Shown here piece after piece: positions 19,588 through 27,653 of a stretch of 64,000 nt of DNA (positions are counted from its first letter, which is position 1; every line of letters begins with the position of its first letter). Below the pieces are notes generated by a model. It saw nothing but the letters and a program-made list of their open reading frames with translations, was not told where the DNA came from and did not search any database. Source of the DNA: Dehalococcoidia bacterium (GTDB taxonomy: Bacteria; Chloroflexota; Dehalococcoidia; Bin125); NCBI GenBank assembly GCA_022828105.1, contig JAJEJC010000007.1, forward strand, positions 124,001 through 188,000. Reading direction: 5' to 3'. Both the position numbers and the translations under genes were made by a program.

Positions 19588-20626
19588 TGGCAGTCTCCTC
19601 TTCCAGGATCTCCACGGTGTGGGCGCTGGCCAGGATTCGGTCGGCCTCGTCGGCGACCGCCTCGGATTCCCAACAGGCAACCAGGTGTCCGGGTGCAAAC
19701 TCTACGAGTTCCGGACGTTCTGAGGTGCACTGGTCCGTCGCAAAGCGGCAGCGCGGCGCGAATGAGCAGCCGTCCGGCAGGTTGGTCAGGTCCGGAGGAG
19801 TTCCTTCAATGGGAATCAGGCGGCCGGTGCGAGCGTCAAGTCGAGGCACCGACTCCAGCAGACCGAGCGTGTACGCGTGCTTGGGACGCGCGTAGATTTC
19901 GGTCGCGTCGCCGCTTTCGACGATGCGTCCGCCGTACATCACGTTGACGCGGTCGGCGTAACGCGCGACCACGCCCAGGTTGTGGGTGATGACGATCACG
20001 GCGGTACCGAGCTCGCGGCTCAAGCGGGCCATGACTTCGAGCACCTGCGCCTGAATGGTCACGTCGAGCGCGGTCGTCGGCTCATCCGCGAGCAGGAGCT
20101 TGGGGTCGCAGGAGAGCGCCATCGCGATCATCACGCGCTGCCGCATGCCGCCGGAGAACTGGTGGGGGAAGTCGAACAGCCGCTGCTCGGCGGCAGGGAT
20201 GCCGACCATGTTGAGCAGCTCGATGGCGCGCTCATTCGCCTGGGTGCGATTGAGTCCCATGTGCAGCTCGATCGCCTCCGTGAGCTGCCGCCCAATCGTG
20301 AGCACCGGATTGAGCGAGGTCATCGGCTCCTGGAAGACCATGGCGATGTCGTTGCCGCGAATCTCGCGCATGCGCGAGTCGTCGACGGCCATCAGTTCTT
20401 CGCCGTCGAACCAGACCTGGCCATCGACAATCTTGCCCGGCGGGTTCGGGATCAGGCGCAACAGCGAGAGCGCGGAGACGCTCTTGCCGGAGCCCGACTC
20501 GCCGACGAGACCGAGCGTCTGGCCCGGCATCAGGTCGTAGGAGACGTCGTTGACCGCCTTCACGACTCCTTCGGACGTGAAGAAACTCGTGGAGAGGTTC
20601 TGGACACTCAACAGCGGGTCAGCCAT
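19580..20626 (-). CDS. oppD: Oligopeptide/dipeptide ABC transporter ATPase (OppD/DppD type)
   Basis: 348 residues, the second ATPase of the peptide importer. Walker [10 protein letters not shown]-loop [10 protein letters not shown], signature FSGGMRQR, Walker [13 protein letters not shown], and C-terminal [10 protein letters not shown], the cysteine motif of this subfamily. The ATG at 20626 has AGGAG eight bases upstream. It overlaps the following ATPase gene, so the two are made together. Two tRNA genes lie just upstream on the same strand; the transporter may share their transcript or have its own weak promoter in the 87-base gap. Confidence 0.92.
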
Positions 20627-20713
20627 AAGAGAACTCCTTTAGCGACGCCTCTGGCTCCGGTTGGTGCAACGCCGTGAGCGTCAGGTGGTCACGGCGAGAT
20701 TGCCTGGCGGGAC

Positions 20714-20798
20714 TGGTGGGGAAGAGGAGACTCGAACTCCTACGCCTTGCGGCACATGATCCTAAATCATGCTCGTCTGCCAATTCCGACACTTCCCC
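20714..20798 (-). tRNA. tRNA-Leu (anticodon TAG)
   Basis: 85 nt with the CCA encoded. The acceptor arm GGGGAAG/CTTCCCC is perfect. The anticodon stem CATGA/TCATG encloses loop TTTAGGA, so the anticodon is TAG, reading CUA. It has the long variable arm expected of a class II tRNA (TGCCGCAAGGCG) and T-arm AGGAGTTCGAGTCTCCT. Confidence 0.96.
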
Positions 20799-20884
20799 CG
20801 ATTCGAGCGAGGCCGCCGGTGCGCCGGCAGCCTCAAGCGAACGGCGCAGAAGCGTGGGCAGACCGCCCAGGCTGCTGGAATGAT

Positions 20885-20960
<76 letters not shown>

Positions 20961-21222
20961 GCGCGTGATGCGCGACCACGACACCGGCTGCGCCGCGGCG
21001 TCAGACAATCTTACACGCCCTGCACTGCTTCCGCGCGCGGCGGCCGATTGGCTCAAGTTGCGCTCCTATCTCCCCGATGCCCTCGATGCCCTGGCGTCCA
21101 GTGCGCCCGCTGCCATCGACTTGGCCTGCAAGCTAGCCAAGACGACGCAGAACGTCAACGAGGTAACAGTGATTGTAGACGGTGGGCGCACAGTGGTCGT
21201 CGGTGCCGCCCGCCGGTTCGCG
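20961..21222. other. Non-coding gap between divergent tRNA genes
   Basis: No gene is supported here. An open frame of 109 codons (20965-21294, plus) ends inside tRNA-Val, has no ribosome-binding site and carries the tRNA-Val promoter within it. On the minus strand TAAGAT at 21008-21013 could be the -10 of the tRNA-Lys/Leu unit, with no good -35. Confidence 0.5.
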
Positions 21223-21252
21223 TTGACCATGCGTGCAGGCGCGACCTACGAT
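21223..21252 (+). promoter_or_regulatory. Promoter of tRNA-Val
   Basis: TTGACC (21223-21228), an 18-base spacer and TACGAT (21247-21252). Transcription would start near 21259, about 13 bases before the mature tRNA. It may also drive thrS, which starts 31 bases after the tRNA with no other promoter visible. Confidence 0.65.
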
Positions 21253-21271
21253 GAATCCGCACCCCCGGTGC

Positions 21272-21348
21272 GGGCGGTTAGCTCAGTTGGCTAGAGCGCT
21301 GCGTTGACATCGCAGAGGTCACTGGTTCAAGTCCAGTATCGCCCACCA
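21272..21348 (+). tRNA. tRNA-Val (anticodon GAC)
   Basis: 77 nt with CCA encoded. Anticodon stem CTGCG/CGCAG with loop TTGACAT gives anticodon GAC, reading GUC and GUU. T-arm CTGGTTCAAGTCCAG is standard. The acceptor GGGCGGT pairs with ATCGCCC through one G-U. Confidence 0.97.
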
Positions 21349-21379
21349 CTCTCCCACGCGACCGTGCCGGGCGTATCGA

Positions 21380-23269
21380 ATGCGTACGCTCGGACTCCAG
21401 CTTGATGACAGACGGATGGCCGACGACCCGTTTGACCTGGAACCGGAACTGGAGGCGGGCGTCCCTGCGGTCGCCGCACCGGGCGAGGTGGACGAGGCCG
21501 AGTGGCTGCAGCGAATGCGGCACTCCGCGGCTCACGTCCTGGCCCAGGTCGTGCTGGAGATGTTCCCTGAGGGCAAGATCGCGATCGGCCCGCCAATCGA
21601 CACCGGCTTCTACTACGACTTCGACCTGCCGCGACCGCTGACACCCGAGGATCTCTCCCAGATCCAGAAGCGGATGCGCAAGGAGATGGGCCGCAACCAT
21701 CGCTTCGTCTGGGAAGAGATATCGGTCGACGAGGCACGCGACCGGTTTGCCGATCAGCCGTTCAAGCAGGAATTGATCGACCAGTTCTCGCTCGATTCAG
21801 ACCGCCTGGGAATCTGCACGCACGCAGCGTTTACCGACCTGTGCCGGGGCGGGCACGTGGAATCGACACGGCAGATCGGCCCGTTTCGCTTGACCAGCGT
21901 GGCCGGCGCGTACTGGCGCGGCGACGAACGCCGACCGCAGCTGCAGCGGGTCTACGGCGCGCTATTCGCCACCAAAGAAGAGCTGGACGCACATTTCCAG
22001 CGGATTGAGGAGGCGCAACGGCGGGATCACCGACGCTTGGGCCGCGAGTTGGACCTGTTTGCGTTCGACGAGTTGGTCGGCGCAGGCGTGCCCTTGTTGC
22101 TGCCCGACGGCGCGATCGTGCGGCAGGAGATGGAACGCCTGATCCGCGAGTTGCAGGAAGCGCGCGGCTATCGCGAGGTCTGGACCGGTCATCTGGCTCG
22201 GGGGGAGCTGTTTCGGCGCTCCGGTCACCTGGAGAACTATTCCGATGTGATGTATCCGGCCATGCGCGAACACGACGAACACCGAAATGGTTCGGAGGAT
22301 GACGAGGACGGCGAGGCCTACTTCCTCAAGCCGATGAACTGTCCGCTGCATATGACGCTCTACAACCACTCGCTGCATTCCTACCGCGAGCTGCCCTTGC
22401 GCTATGCCGAGTACACGACCCTGTATCGATACGAGAAGTCCGGGCAACTCTCCGGTCTGACTCGGGTGCGGTCGCTGACCCAGGACGATTGCCACATCTT
22501 CATCACCCCCGATCAAATCACTGATGAAGTTGCGCGGGTCCTGGAACTGGTGCAGACGCTGTTCACGACCTACGGCATGCCCAACTTCCGCTACGAGCTG
22601 TCGCTTCCGGGCGAGGGCGGCAAGTACGTGGACGATCCGCAGGCCTGGTCAATCGCAGTGACCGCACTGCGTGACGCGCTCGACAAGGCCGGCATCGACT
22701 ACGTGGAACAGCAAGGCGAGGCGGCATTCTACGGACCGAAGGCCGACCTGTTCGTCTCCGATGTCATGGGCAGGGAGTGGCAACTCTCGACCATTCAGCT
22801 CGATCTGATTCAGCCGGCGCGGCTGGGCTGCGTGTATGTCGCCGACAATGGAGAACGCCGCACGCCCGTCGTCATTCATCGGGCGATTCACGGTTCGTTC
22901 GAGCGATTCATGGGCATTCTGATCGAGCACTACGCTGGCGCGTTTCCGCTCTGGCTGGCGCCAACGCAAGCGCGCTGCATCCCGATTGCGGACCGGCACC
23001 AGGAATGGGCCGACGAAGTCGCGCGCGAGCTGCGCGAAGCAGGATTGCGGGTCGATGTGGACGATGGCAACGAGCGGATGCAGGCCAAGATTCGCAACGG
23101 CCAGCGGCGCAAGATTCCCTACTTGCTCGTGATTGGCGACCGAGAAGTCGAGGCGCGCTCGGCCGCGGTTCGGGTCCGCAACGGCGAGGATCTGGGCGCC
23201 ATGCCACTCGATCAGATTCGCGAAATGCTGACCCAACTCAAGGCAAGCCGAGCAAACGAACCGGCCTGA
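21380..23269 (+). CDS. thrS: Threonyl-tRNA synthetase lacking the TGS domain
   Basis: Class II synthetase, 629 residues. The editing domain starts almost at once with RHSAAHVLAQ near 47, IGPPIDTGFYYDF near 69 and QPFKQELI; the usual 60-residue TGS domain in front is absent. The catalytic core has GVPLLLPDGA (motif 1 region), motif 2 in TTLYRYEKSG...LTRVRSLTQDDCHIF, and motif 3 in HRAIHGSFERFMGILIEHYAG. A Glu/Asp-rich insert (about 305-320) precedes FLKPMNCP. The anticodon-binding domain closes the protein. ATGs at 21380 and 21416 are both possible; neither has a strong ribosome-binding site. It follows tRNA-Val by 31 bases. Confidence 0.95.
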   Translation: MRTLGLQLDDRRMADDPFDLEPELEAGVPAVAAPGEVDEAEWLQRMRHSAAHVLAQVVLEMFPEGKIAIGPPIDTGFYYDFDLPRPLTPEDLSQIQKRMRKEMGRNHRFVWEEISVDEARDRFADQPFKQELIDQFSLDSDRLGICTHAAFTDLCRGGHVESTRQIGPFRLTSVAGAYWRGDERRPQLQRVYGALFATKEELDAHFQRIEEAQRRDHRRLGRELDLFAFDELVGAGVPLLLPDGAIVRQEMERLIRELQEARGYREVWTGHLARGELFRRSGHLENYSDVMYPAMREHDEHRNGSEDDEDGEAYFLKPMNCPLHMTLYNHSLHSYRELPLRYAEYTTLYRYEKSGQLSGLTRVRSLTQDDCHIFITPDQITDEVARVLELVQTLFTTYGMPNFRYELSLPGEGGKYVDDPQAWSIAVTALRDALDKAGIDYVEQQGEAAFYGPKADLFVSDVMGREWQLSTIQLDLIQPARLGCVYVADNGERRTPVVIHRAIHGSFERFMGILIEHYAGAFPLWLAPTQARCIPIADRHQEWADEVARELREAGLRVDVDDGNERMQAKIRNGQRRKIPYLLVIGDREVEARSAAVRVRNGEDLGAMPLDQIREMLTQLKASRANEPA

Positions 23270-23415
23270 CGAGGGAGCGATGCAGACGACGCGTCGCCGG
23301 GCCGATACTCTTCATACACTCAGGCAGGTATGCTCGCTGAGGCTCCGTTGAGCCGCCCGCCGAACGCGCGAACTCCGACCAACGACGAACAGAACCAGGG
23401 ACAAGAGCAACGCGC

Positions 23416-24978
23416 ATGCCCGAGTTGCAACGACCGTTTGACACGCTCCTGATCGCGAATCGCGGAGAGATTGCGGTCCGAGTGATTCGAGGCGCGAGAG
23501 ATCTCGGTATCCACACCGTGGCGGTGTACTCGGACGCGGATCGCGACGCGCGGCACGTGCGCATGGCCGACGAGTCGGTGCGGATCGGCGATTCGCCGCC
23601 TTCCGAGAGCTACCTGTCGATCGAATCGGTGCTCAAGGCAGCCAAGGAGTCCGGCGCCGACGCCGTCCATCCCGGCTACGGATTTCTCTCTGAGAACACG
23701 ACCTTTTCGCGCGCCTGCCGCGACAACGGGATCATCTTCGTCGGTCCCTCGCCCGAGGCGATTGAGCTGATGGGCGACAAGATTGAATCGCGGCGCACGA
23801 TGCAGCAGCACGGCGTGCCGATCATTCCCGGCGCGATTGACCCGATCACCGACCTCGACGAGGCTCGCCGGACAGCCGACGAGATTGGCTATCCCGTCGT
23901 AATCAAGGCGGCCGCCGGCGGCGGCGGGCGCGGAATCCGTGTCGTGGAAGCGGCGAGCGAGATTGAACGCGCGGTGAAGCAGGCGCAGGAAGAGGCAATC
24001 ACGGCTTTTGGCGACGGCGCGGTGTTTGTGGAGAAGCTGCTGCGACCTGCGCGACACATTGAGATTCAGGTCGTGGCCGATACGTTCGGCAACATCGTGT
24101 GCCTGGGCGAGCGCGACTGCTCGGCTCAGCGGCGGCGGCAAAAGCTGGTCGAAGAATCGCCCGCGCCCGGCATGACGCCGCAGCTTCGGGCGCGCATGGA
24201 AGAGGCGGCGACCAACGCCGCGCGCGCTTGCGACTACACCTCTACCGGAACCGTCGAGTTTCTGGTCTGGGACGACCCCAACGCGCCCGACGGCAAGAAC
24301 TTCGCCTTTCTCGAGATGAATACGCGGCTGCAGGTCGAACACCCGGTCACGGAACTGGTCCGCGGCGTCGATCTGGTGCAGGACCAGTTGAAGATTGCCG
24401 GAGGTCAACCACTTGGCTACACCGCGGCCGAGCGCCCCATTCGCGGCTGGGCGATGGAGTGCCGAATCACGGCCGAGGACCCGTTCCGCGACTTCACGCC
24501 GTCGGTCGGGCCGATCGCATGGTTCCGTGAGCCCGGCGGTCCGGGCGTGCGCCTGGACTCGATGCTGGCGCGCGGGGTCGGTGTGAGTCCGTTTTACGAC
24601 TCCTTGATCAGCAAGCTGATCACCTGGGGTGAGACTCGCGACCAGTGCATTCGGCGGATGCAGCGGGCGCTTGGGGAGTATCTCATCCTCGGCGTGAGCA
24701 CATCGATCCCGTTTCACCAGGCGCTGCTGGAAGACGAGCAGTTCCGCGACGGCGAGATTCACACCTTGTACGTCGAGGAGAAGGAGATCCTGGATCCGAC
24801 TGAACGCCCGTCGGGCGAACACGAAGCGTCGCTGGCGGCCGCCCTGTTCTTTCATACCCAGGGCGAACGCGCCGACGCTGAGCGCGGCGGTCCCTCGACT
24901 CGGCGGCGGCCATGGGCGCGCACGGCGCGCGGTCGTAGAAATCTTGTGGAGCAGGGATGGCGAAGAACTACCGGCTAA
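23416..24978 (+). CDS. accC: Biotin carboxylase subunit of an acyl-CoA (or pyruvate) carboxylase
   Basis: 520 residues; ATP-dependent carboxylation of biotin. LLIANRGEIAVRVIR at the N-terminus, the HPGYGFLSEN motif near 77, the ATP-grasp glycine loop KAAAGGGGRGIR, HIEIQVVAD, ERDCSAQRRRQKL, and the catalytic FLEMNTRLQVEHPVTE near 295. The family normally ends near residue 450; here a 60-residue polar, Arg-rich tail follows. The end overlaps the next gene by 22 bases. No carboxyltransferase gene is in the window, so the final substrate (acetyl-CoA, propionyl-CoA or pyruvate) is not known. Confidence 0.93.
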   Translation: MPELQRPFDTLLIANRGEIAVRVIRGARDLGIHTVAVYSDADRDARHVRMADESVRIGDSPPSESYLSIESVLKAAKESGADAVHPGYGFLSENTTFSRACRDNGIIFVGPSPEAIELMGDKIESRRTMQQHGVPIIPGAIDPITDLDEARRTADEIGYPVVIKAAAGGGGRGIRVVEAASEIERAVKQAQEEAITAFGDGAVFVEKLLRPARHIEIQVVADTFGNIVCLGERDCSAQRRRQKLVEESPAPGMTPQLRARMEEAATNAARACDYTSTGTVEFLVWDDPNAPDGKNFAFLEMNTRLQVEHPVTELVRGVDLVQDQLKIAGGQPLGYTAAERPIRGWAMECRITAEDPFRDFTPSVGPIAWFREPGGPGVRLDSMLARGVGVSPFYDSLISKLITWGETRDQCIRRMQRALGEYLILGVSTSIPFHQALLEDEQFRDGEIHTLYVEEKEILDPTERPSGEHEASLAAALFFHTQGERADAERGGPSTRRRPWARTARGRRNLVEQGWRRTTG

Positions 24979-25472
24979 TCGTCCAGCAGGCGCTGCGCGA
25001 AGTATCCATTGAAGAGGCTGCAGACGGCCGATACCAGGCCGACTTCGATGGCCAGACGCACGAGCTGGAACTCGTACCACTCGATGACAGCAGCCTGTTT
25101 CGGTTTCGCATCGACGGACAGAGCATGCCGCTGGCGATCCGACGAGATGGGATGTCGCTGGACGTTTTCATCGGCCCAGACCGGTTCACGGCTGAGATTG
25201 AGCGCAGCGCCGGGGTGTTGAGTCAGTCGGGACCGGCCATTGCCGGTGAGATTCGCCTGACCGCGCCGATGACGGGGCAGGTGACGGAAGTGCTTGTCGC
25301 CGAGGGCGACAGAGTTACGGAGGGCGACGGGTTGTTGGTGATGGTGGCAATGAAGATGAACAACGAGATTCGCTCTCCGGCGACGGGAACGATCACCGCT
25401 GTGAACGTCTCGCCGGGCGACGCCGTCGATCAGGGCGACCTGATGCTGGTGATCGATACCGAGTCGGAGTGA
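24957..25472 (+). CDS. accB: Biotin carboxyl carrier protein
   Basis: 171 residues. The C-terminal biotinyl domain has the modification motif VAMKMNNEI with the biotin-accepting Lys near 134, flanked by SPATGTI and NVSPGDAVDQGD. Residues 1-90 form a separate strand-rich domain like those preceding the carrier in acyl-CoA carboxylase alpha subunits. Its start overlaps the end of the biotin carboxylase, so the two subunits appear to have split from (or failed to fuse into) one polypeptide. The ATG at 24957 has a GGAG-type site (GTGGAGCAGGG) upstream. Confidence 0.92.
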   Translation: MAKNYRLIVQQALREVSIEEAADGRYQADFDGQTHELELVPLDDSSLFRFRIDGQSMPLAIRRDGMSLDVFIGPDRFTAEIERSAGVLSQSGPAIAGEIRLTAPMTGQVTEVLVAEGDRVTEGDGLLVMVAMKMNNEIRSPATGTITAVNVSPGDAVDQGDLMLVIDTESE

Positions 25473-25498
25473 ATCTGGCAGAGTTAGCGGTGCACGGA

Positions 25499-25527
25499 TT
25501 GAAACCGCGAACCGACAGTCCTAGTAT
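25499..25527 (+). promoter_or_regulatory. Promoter of infC-rpmI-rplT
   Basis: TTGAAA (25499-25504), a 17-base spacer and TAGTAT (25522-25527) make one of the best sigma-70-type promoters in the window. Transcription should start near 25534, giving a leader of about 45 bases that contains a perfect hairpin and the infC ribosome-binding site. Confidence 0.75.
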
Positions 25528-25540
25528 CGGCGACAACAGA

Positions 25541-25561
25541 GCGAATCAGACGATGATTCGC
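25541..25561 (+). promoter_or_regulatory. Leader hairpin just before the infC ribosome-binding site
   Basis: GCGAATCA (25541-25548), loop GACGA, TGATTCGC (25554-25561): a perfect 8-base stem that ends four bases before the AAGGAG site. It is placed so that it could influence ribosome loading on infC; no U-run follows, so it is not a terminator. Confidence 0.6.
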
Positions 25562-25578
25562 AGCGAAGGAGATTAGCT

Positions 25579-26211
25579 CTGGCCGTCAAGGATCAACGAG
25601 AACAACGTGAACAGCGCGTCAACGAAGCGATCCGGATCCACGAGGTGCGAGTGATCGGATCCGAGGGCGAGCAGCTCGGCATCATGCCGACCGGTCAGGC
25701 CCTCGACCTGGCCCAAGCTCAAGGTCTGGATCTGGTGGAAGTCGCGCCCAATGCCCGCCCACCGGTCGCCAAGATGCTCGACTACGGTCGCTACAAGTAC
25801 GAGCAATCAAAGCGAGAACGCGAGGGGCGGCGGCGCCAGAAGACCGCGTCGTTGCATCAGGTCAAGATGCGCCCGAACATTGGCAAACACGACATGGAGG
25901 CCAAGGGACGTACGGCGGCTCGACTGCTGCGCAATGGCGACAAGGTCAAGATCTCGGTGATGTTCCGGGGACGCGAGATCACCCACCGAGAAATCGGCCA
26001 GGAGCGTATCCAGGAGATGCTCGACACGCTGGCCGAGAACGACGTGCCGACCGTGGTTGAGAAGCCGATTACGACCGAGGGCAGATTCATGTCGGTGATC
26101 GTGGTCGAGGACAAGGCGAAGGCCAAAGCGATCGCCGACGCCAAGGTCGCTCCCGACACGGAAGCAGCCGACGCCGTCGAGTCGATTGAGGCGGTCGAAG
26201 CCGCGGGCTAG
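25579..26211 (+). CDS. infC: Translation initiation factor IF-3, apparent CTG start
   Basis: 210 residues. IF-3 binds the 30S subunit, keeps subunits apart and checks the start codon. The N-domain motif RVNEAIRIHEVRVIGSEG begins at residue 11; the linker KMLDYGRYKYEQ and the C-domain KMRPNIGKHD, KVMFRGREI-type strand and a C-terminal Ala/Glu tail of about 25 residues follow. The first in-frame ATG, GTG or TTG is GTG 25645, inside the conserved N-domain. A CTG at 25579 lies seven bases after AAGGAG and gives the family N-terminus AVKDQ; the in-frame codons back to the stop at 25522 contain no other start. Confidence 0.93.
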   Translation: MAVKDQREQREQRVNEAIRIHEVRVIGSEGEQLGIMPTGQALDLAQAQGLDLVEVAPNARPPVAKMLDYGRYKYEQSKREREGRRRQKTASLHQVKMRPNIGKHDMEAKGRTAARLLRNGDKVKISVMFRGREITHREIGQERIQEMLDTLAENDVPTVVEKPITTEGRFMSVIVVEDKAKAKAIADAKVAPDTEAADAVESIEAVEAAG

Positions 26212-26269
26212 CGCTCGTACCACCTCTACTGCTGCGCCCAGCCGGATCCTGCCCCTGTGTTGCGTCTGA

Positions 26270-26298
26270 TTGGACTGTGTCCAAATCGATCGTAAGCT
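26270..26298 (+). promoter_or_regulatory. Inverted repeat and possible secondary promoter before rpmI
   Basis: TTGGAC-TGT-GTCCAA (26270-26284) is a perfect 6-base inverted repeat. TTGGAC could also serve as a -35, with TAAGCT 17 bases on at 26293-26298. It may be an internal promoter or an RNA site for ribosomal-protein feedback; the sequence alone does not decide. Confidence 0.3.
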
Positions 26299-26355
26299 GA
26301 TACGAAGCGACGGCCGGGTTTCGCCAGGCCGCGACTGCGCTGGAGATCACGATCC

Positions 26356-26562
26356 ATGCCGAAGATGAAGACTCACAAGGGCGCGGCCAAGCGATTCCGC
26401 ATCACGCGAAACGGCAAAGTGATGCGGATGAAGGGCTACCGCGGACACAACAAGCAGAAGAAGCACAAGCGTACTCTGCGCGCACAGGGCCGGATGCACG
26501 AAGTCAAGCGTGCCGGCGATCAGAAGCGCGTCAAGCGATTGCTGCCCTACGGCTCGCCCTGA
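26356..26562 (+). CDS. rpmI: Ribosomal protein bL35
   Basis: 68 residues, the usual length. MPKMKTHKGAAKRFRIT at the N-terminus, then KGYRGHNKQKKHKRTLR and a basic C-terminus; this is the standard bL35 pattern. It is a component of the 50S subunit. GGAG lies about ten bases before the ATG. Gene order infC-rpmI-rplT is the widespread one. Confidence 0.98.
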   Translation: MPKMKTHKGAAKRFRITRNGKVMRMKGYRGHNKQKKHKRTLRAQGRMHEVKRAGDQKRVKRLLPYGSP

Positions 26563-26587
26563 GTCGCACTGAACAGGAACGTTCACC

Positions 26588-26947
26588 ATGCCTCGAGTCA
26601 AGGGCGGACCGCGCGAGCGGCGTCGCCACAAGAAAGTCCTCAAGCAGACCAAGGGCCATCACGGCGTACGCAATCGGCTCTACCGCCGGGCCTCCGAGTC
26701 GCGCCTGCACGCCCTCTCCTACGCCTACGCGCACCGGCGCGAACGCAAGGGCGACATGCGTCGCATCTGGATTCAACGGATCAATGCCGCGGCGCGCCTG
26801 AATGGCACGACATACAGTCGCCTGATTCACGATCTCAAGCTGGCTGGTATCGAAGTCGACCGCAAGGTGCTGGCGGAGATGGCCGTCCATGACCCGAGTG
26901 GGTTCGCCTCGGTCGTCGAGCAGGCGCAGTCGAGTCAAGCAGCCTGA
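26588..26947 (+). CDS. rplT: Ribosomal protein bL20
   Basis: 119 residues, normal for bL20, an early 50S assembly protein that often represses its own operon by binding the m[21 protein letters not shown] opens the protein, where most homologues have RARHKKIL, followed by [14 protein letters not shown] and [18 protein letters not shown], then the globular domain with [24 protein letters not shown]. It lies 25 bases after rpmI. Confidence 0.98.
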   Translation: MPRVKGGPRERRRHKKVLKQTKGHHGVRNRLYRRASESRLHALSYAYAHRRERKGDMRRIWIQRINAAARLNGTTYSRLIHDLKLAGIEVDRKVLAEMAVHDPSGFASVVEQAQSSQAA

Positions 26948-26982
26948 ATCTTCGACCCAAGGGATACCCGCAAGGAACAATC

Positions 26983-27021
26983 GCGCCCGGCGCCGTCGAG
27001 TCCGAAGGGCCGAGCGCTTTT
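26983..27021 (+). terminator. Terminator of infC-rpmI-rplT
   Basis: GCGCCCGGC (26983-26991) pairs with GCCGAGCGC (27009-27017) with one mismatch, and TTTT follows at 27018-27021. It lies 36 bases past the rplT stop, in the gap between convergent genes. Confidence 0.5.
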
Positions 27022-27022
27022 G

Positions 27023-27038
27023 TCCCGCATGAGCGGGA
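27023..27038. terminator. Small hairpin at the end of the CIRCE-controlled gene
   Basis: TCCCGC-ATGA-GCGGGA, a perfect 6-base stem, seven bases after the stop of the minus-strand gene. On that strand it is followed by CAAAAG, not a U-run, so any terminator activity would be weak. Confidence 0.3.
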
Positions 27039-27044
27039 AGCCGG

Positions 27045-27560
27045 CTAGGAGCTGGCCGCGAGGGCTGGCGTGCCGCTGGAGTCCGCTGCAAGCTCGGCAG
27101 CGTCACCGTCGGGCAAGTGATTGAGCAGCCACTGATCGCCGTCGTGATCGCGCAGCCAGGGGAGGACACTGGTCAGCGCAATGAACTCGCGCGGGTGCAG
27201 CGCGTTCTTGATCGCGCTGAATTCGATCTCGCGGCTGCGCTCGCGCCACTCGTCGGGCAGGTCGATGAAAGCGTCCTCGAACGCGCGAGCCGCAACGCGC
27301 GCATCTTCGACTTCGAGACTGAGCAATGCCCGCAGCCGTCGGACGGACCGCTCGTGGGCGTACTCAAGCGAGGCTGCGCCTTCGCGTCGAGCCAGCGCGC
27401 GCATCACTCGGCGCAACTCGATCGGCGGAAGTGCGGTTGCGTCGTAGAGCACCGCCGCGAGTTCGACGTGATCGCCGGCATCGTTCAGCCGGTGGGTGAG
27501 ATCACCGAGGTCGAAGGCGCTGCCATAGTTCTCGGACAGGTTCGGATGCACGTAGGTCAT
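27045..27560 (-). CDS. Unknown 171-residue protein under a CIRCE heat-shock operator
   Basis: No domain is recognised. The protein has no cysteine, no signal peptide and no membrane segment. It looks mainly helical with alternating acidic and arginine-rich stretches (RRVMRALARREG; RSVRRLRALLSLE), a DLPDEWRERSREIEF segment in the middle and a low-complexity acidic/Ala/Ser C-terminus from about 150. It is not an alpha-crystallin, GroES or DnaJ-type chaperone. The ATG at 27560 has GGAACGGAG upstream. A near-consensus CIRCE inverted repeat lies 41 bases before it, so it should be repressed by HrcA and induced by heat or misfolded protein. It follows pheT after 163 bases. Confidence 0.75.
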   Translation of the reverse strand: MTYVHPNLSENYGSAFDLGDLTHRLNDAGDHVELAAVLYDATALPPIELRRVMRALARREGAASLEYAHERSVRRLRALLSLEVEDARVAARAFEDAFIDLPDEWRERSREIEFSAIKNALHPREFIALTSVLPWLRDHDGDQWLLNHLPDGDAAELAADSSGTPALAASS

Positions 27561-27600
27561 GTTCGACTCCGTTCCTCGAAATCTGCTGTTGGATGCAATT

Positions 27601-27627
27601 CTGGCACTCTATGGGCGAGAGTGCCAA
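27601..27627 (-). promoter_or_regulatory. CIRCE element (HrcA operator)
   Basis: Minus strand: TTGGCACTC, nine bases, GAGTGCCAG. The CIRCE consensus is TTAGCACTC-N9-GAGTGCTAA; the arms match at eight and seven of nine positions and the nine-base spacer is exact. TTGGCA of the left arm can act as a -35, with CAGAAT 18 bases later as -10, so HrcA would cover the promoter. In the family's known biology this element controls groESL and dnaK operons. Confidence 0.8.
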
Positions 27628-27653
27628 CTCCGGGTGATTGCCTGAGCGCGACA

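Noticed and set aside
20965-21294. 109-codon open frame between tRNA-Lys and tRNA-Val
   Set aside because: It ends inside tRNA-Val, has no ribosome-binding site, and contains the tRNA-Val promoter; a chance frame in GC-rich DNA.
23320-25080. 586-codon minus-strand frame opposite the biotin carboxylase
   Set aside because: The sense strand encodes an unmistakable carboxylase; the antisense product has no recognisable motif.
25645-25647. GTG as the infC start
   Set aside because: It would remove conserved residues of the IF-3 N-domain; no ribosome-binding site precedes it.
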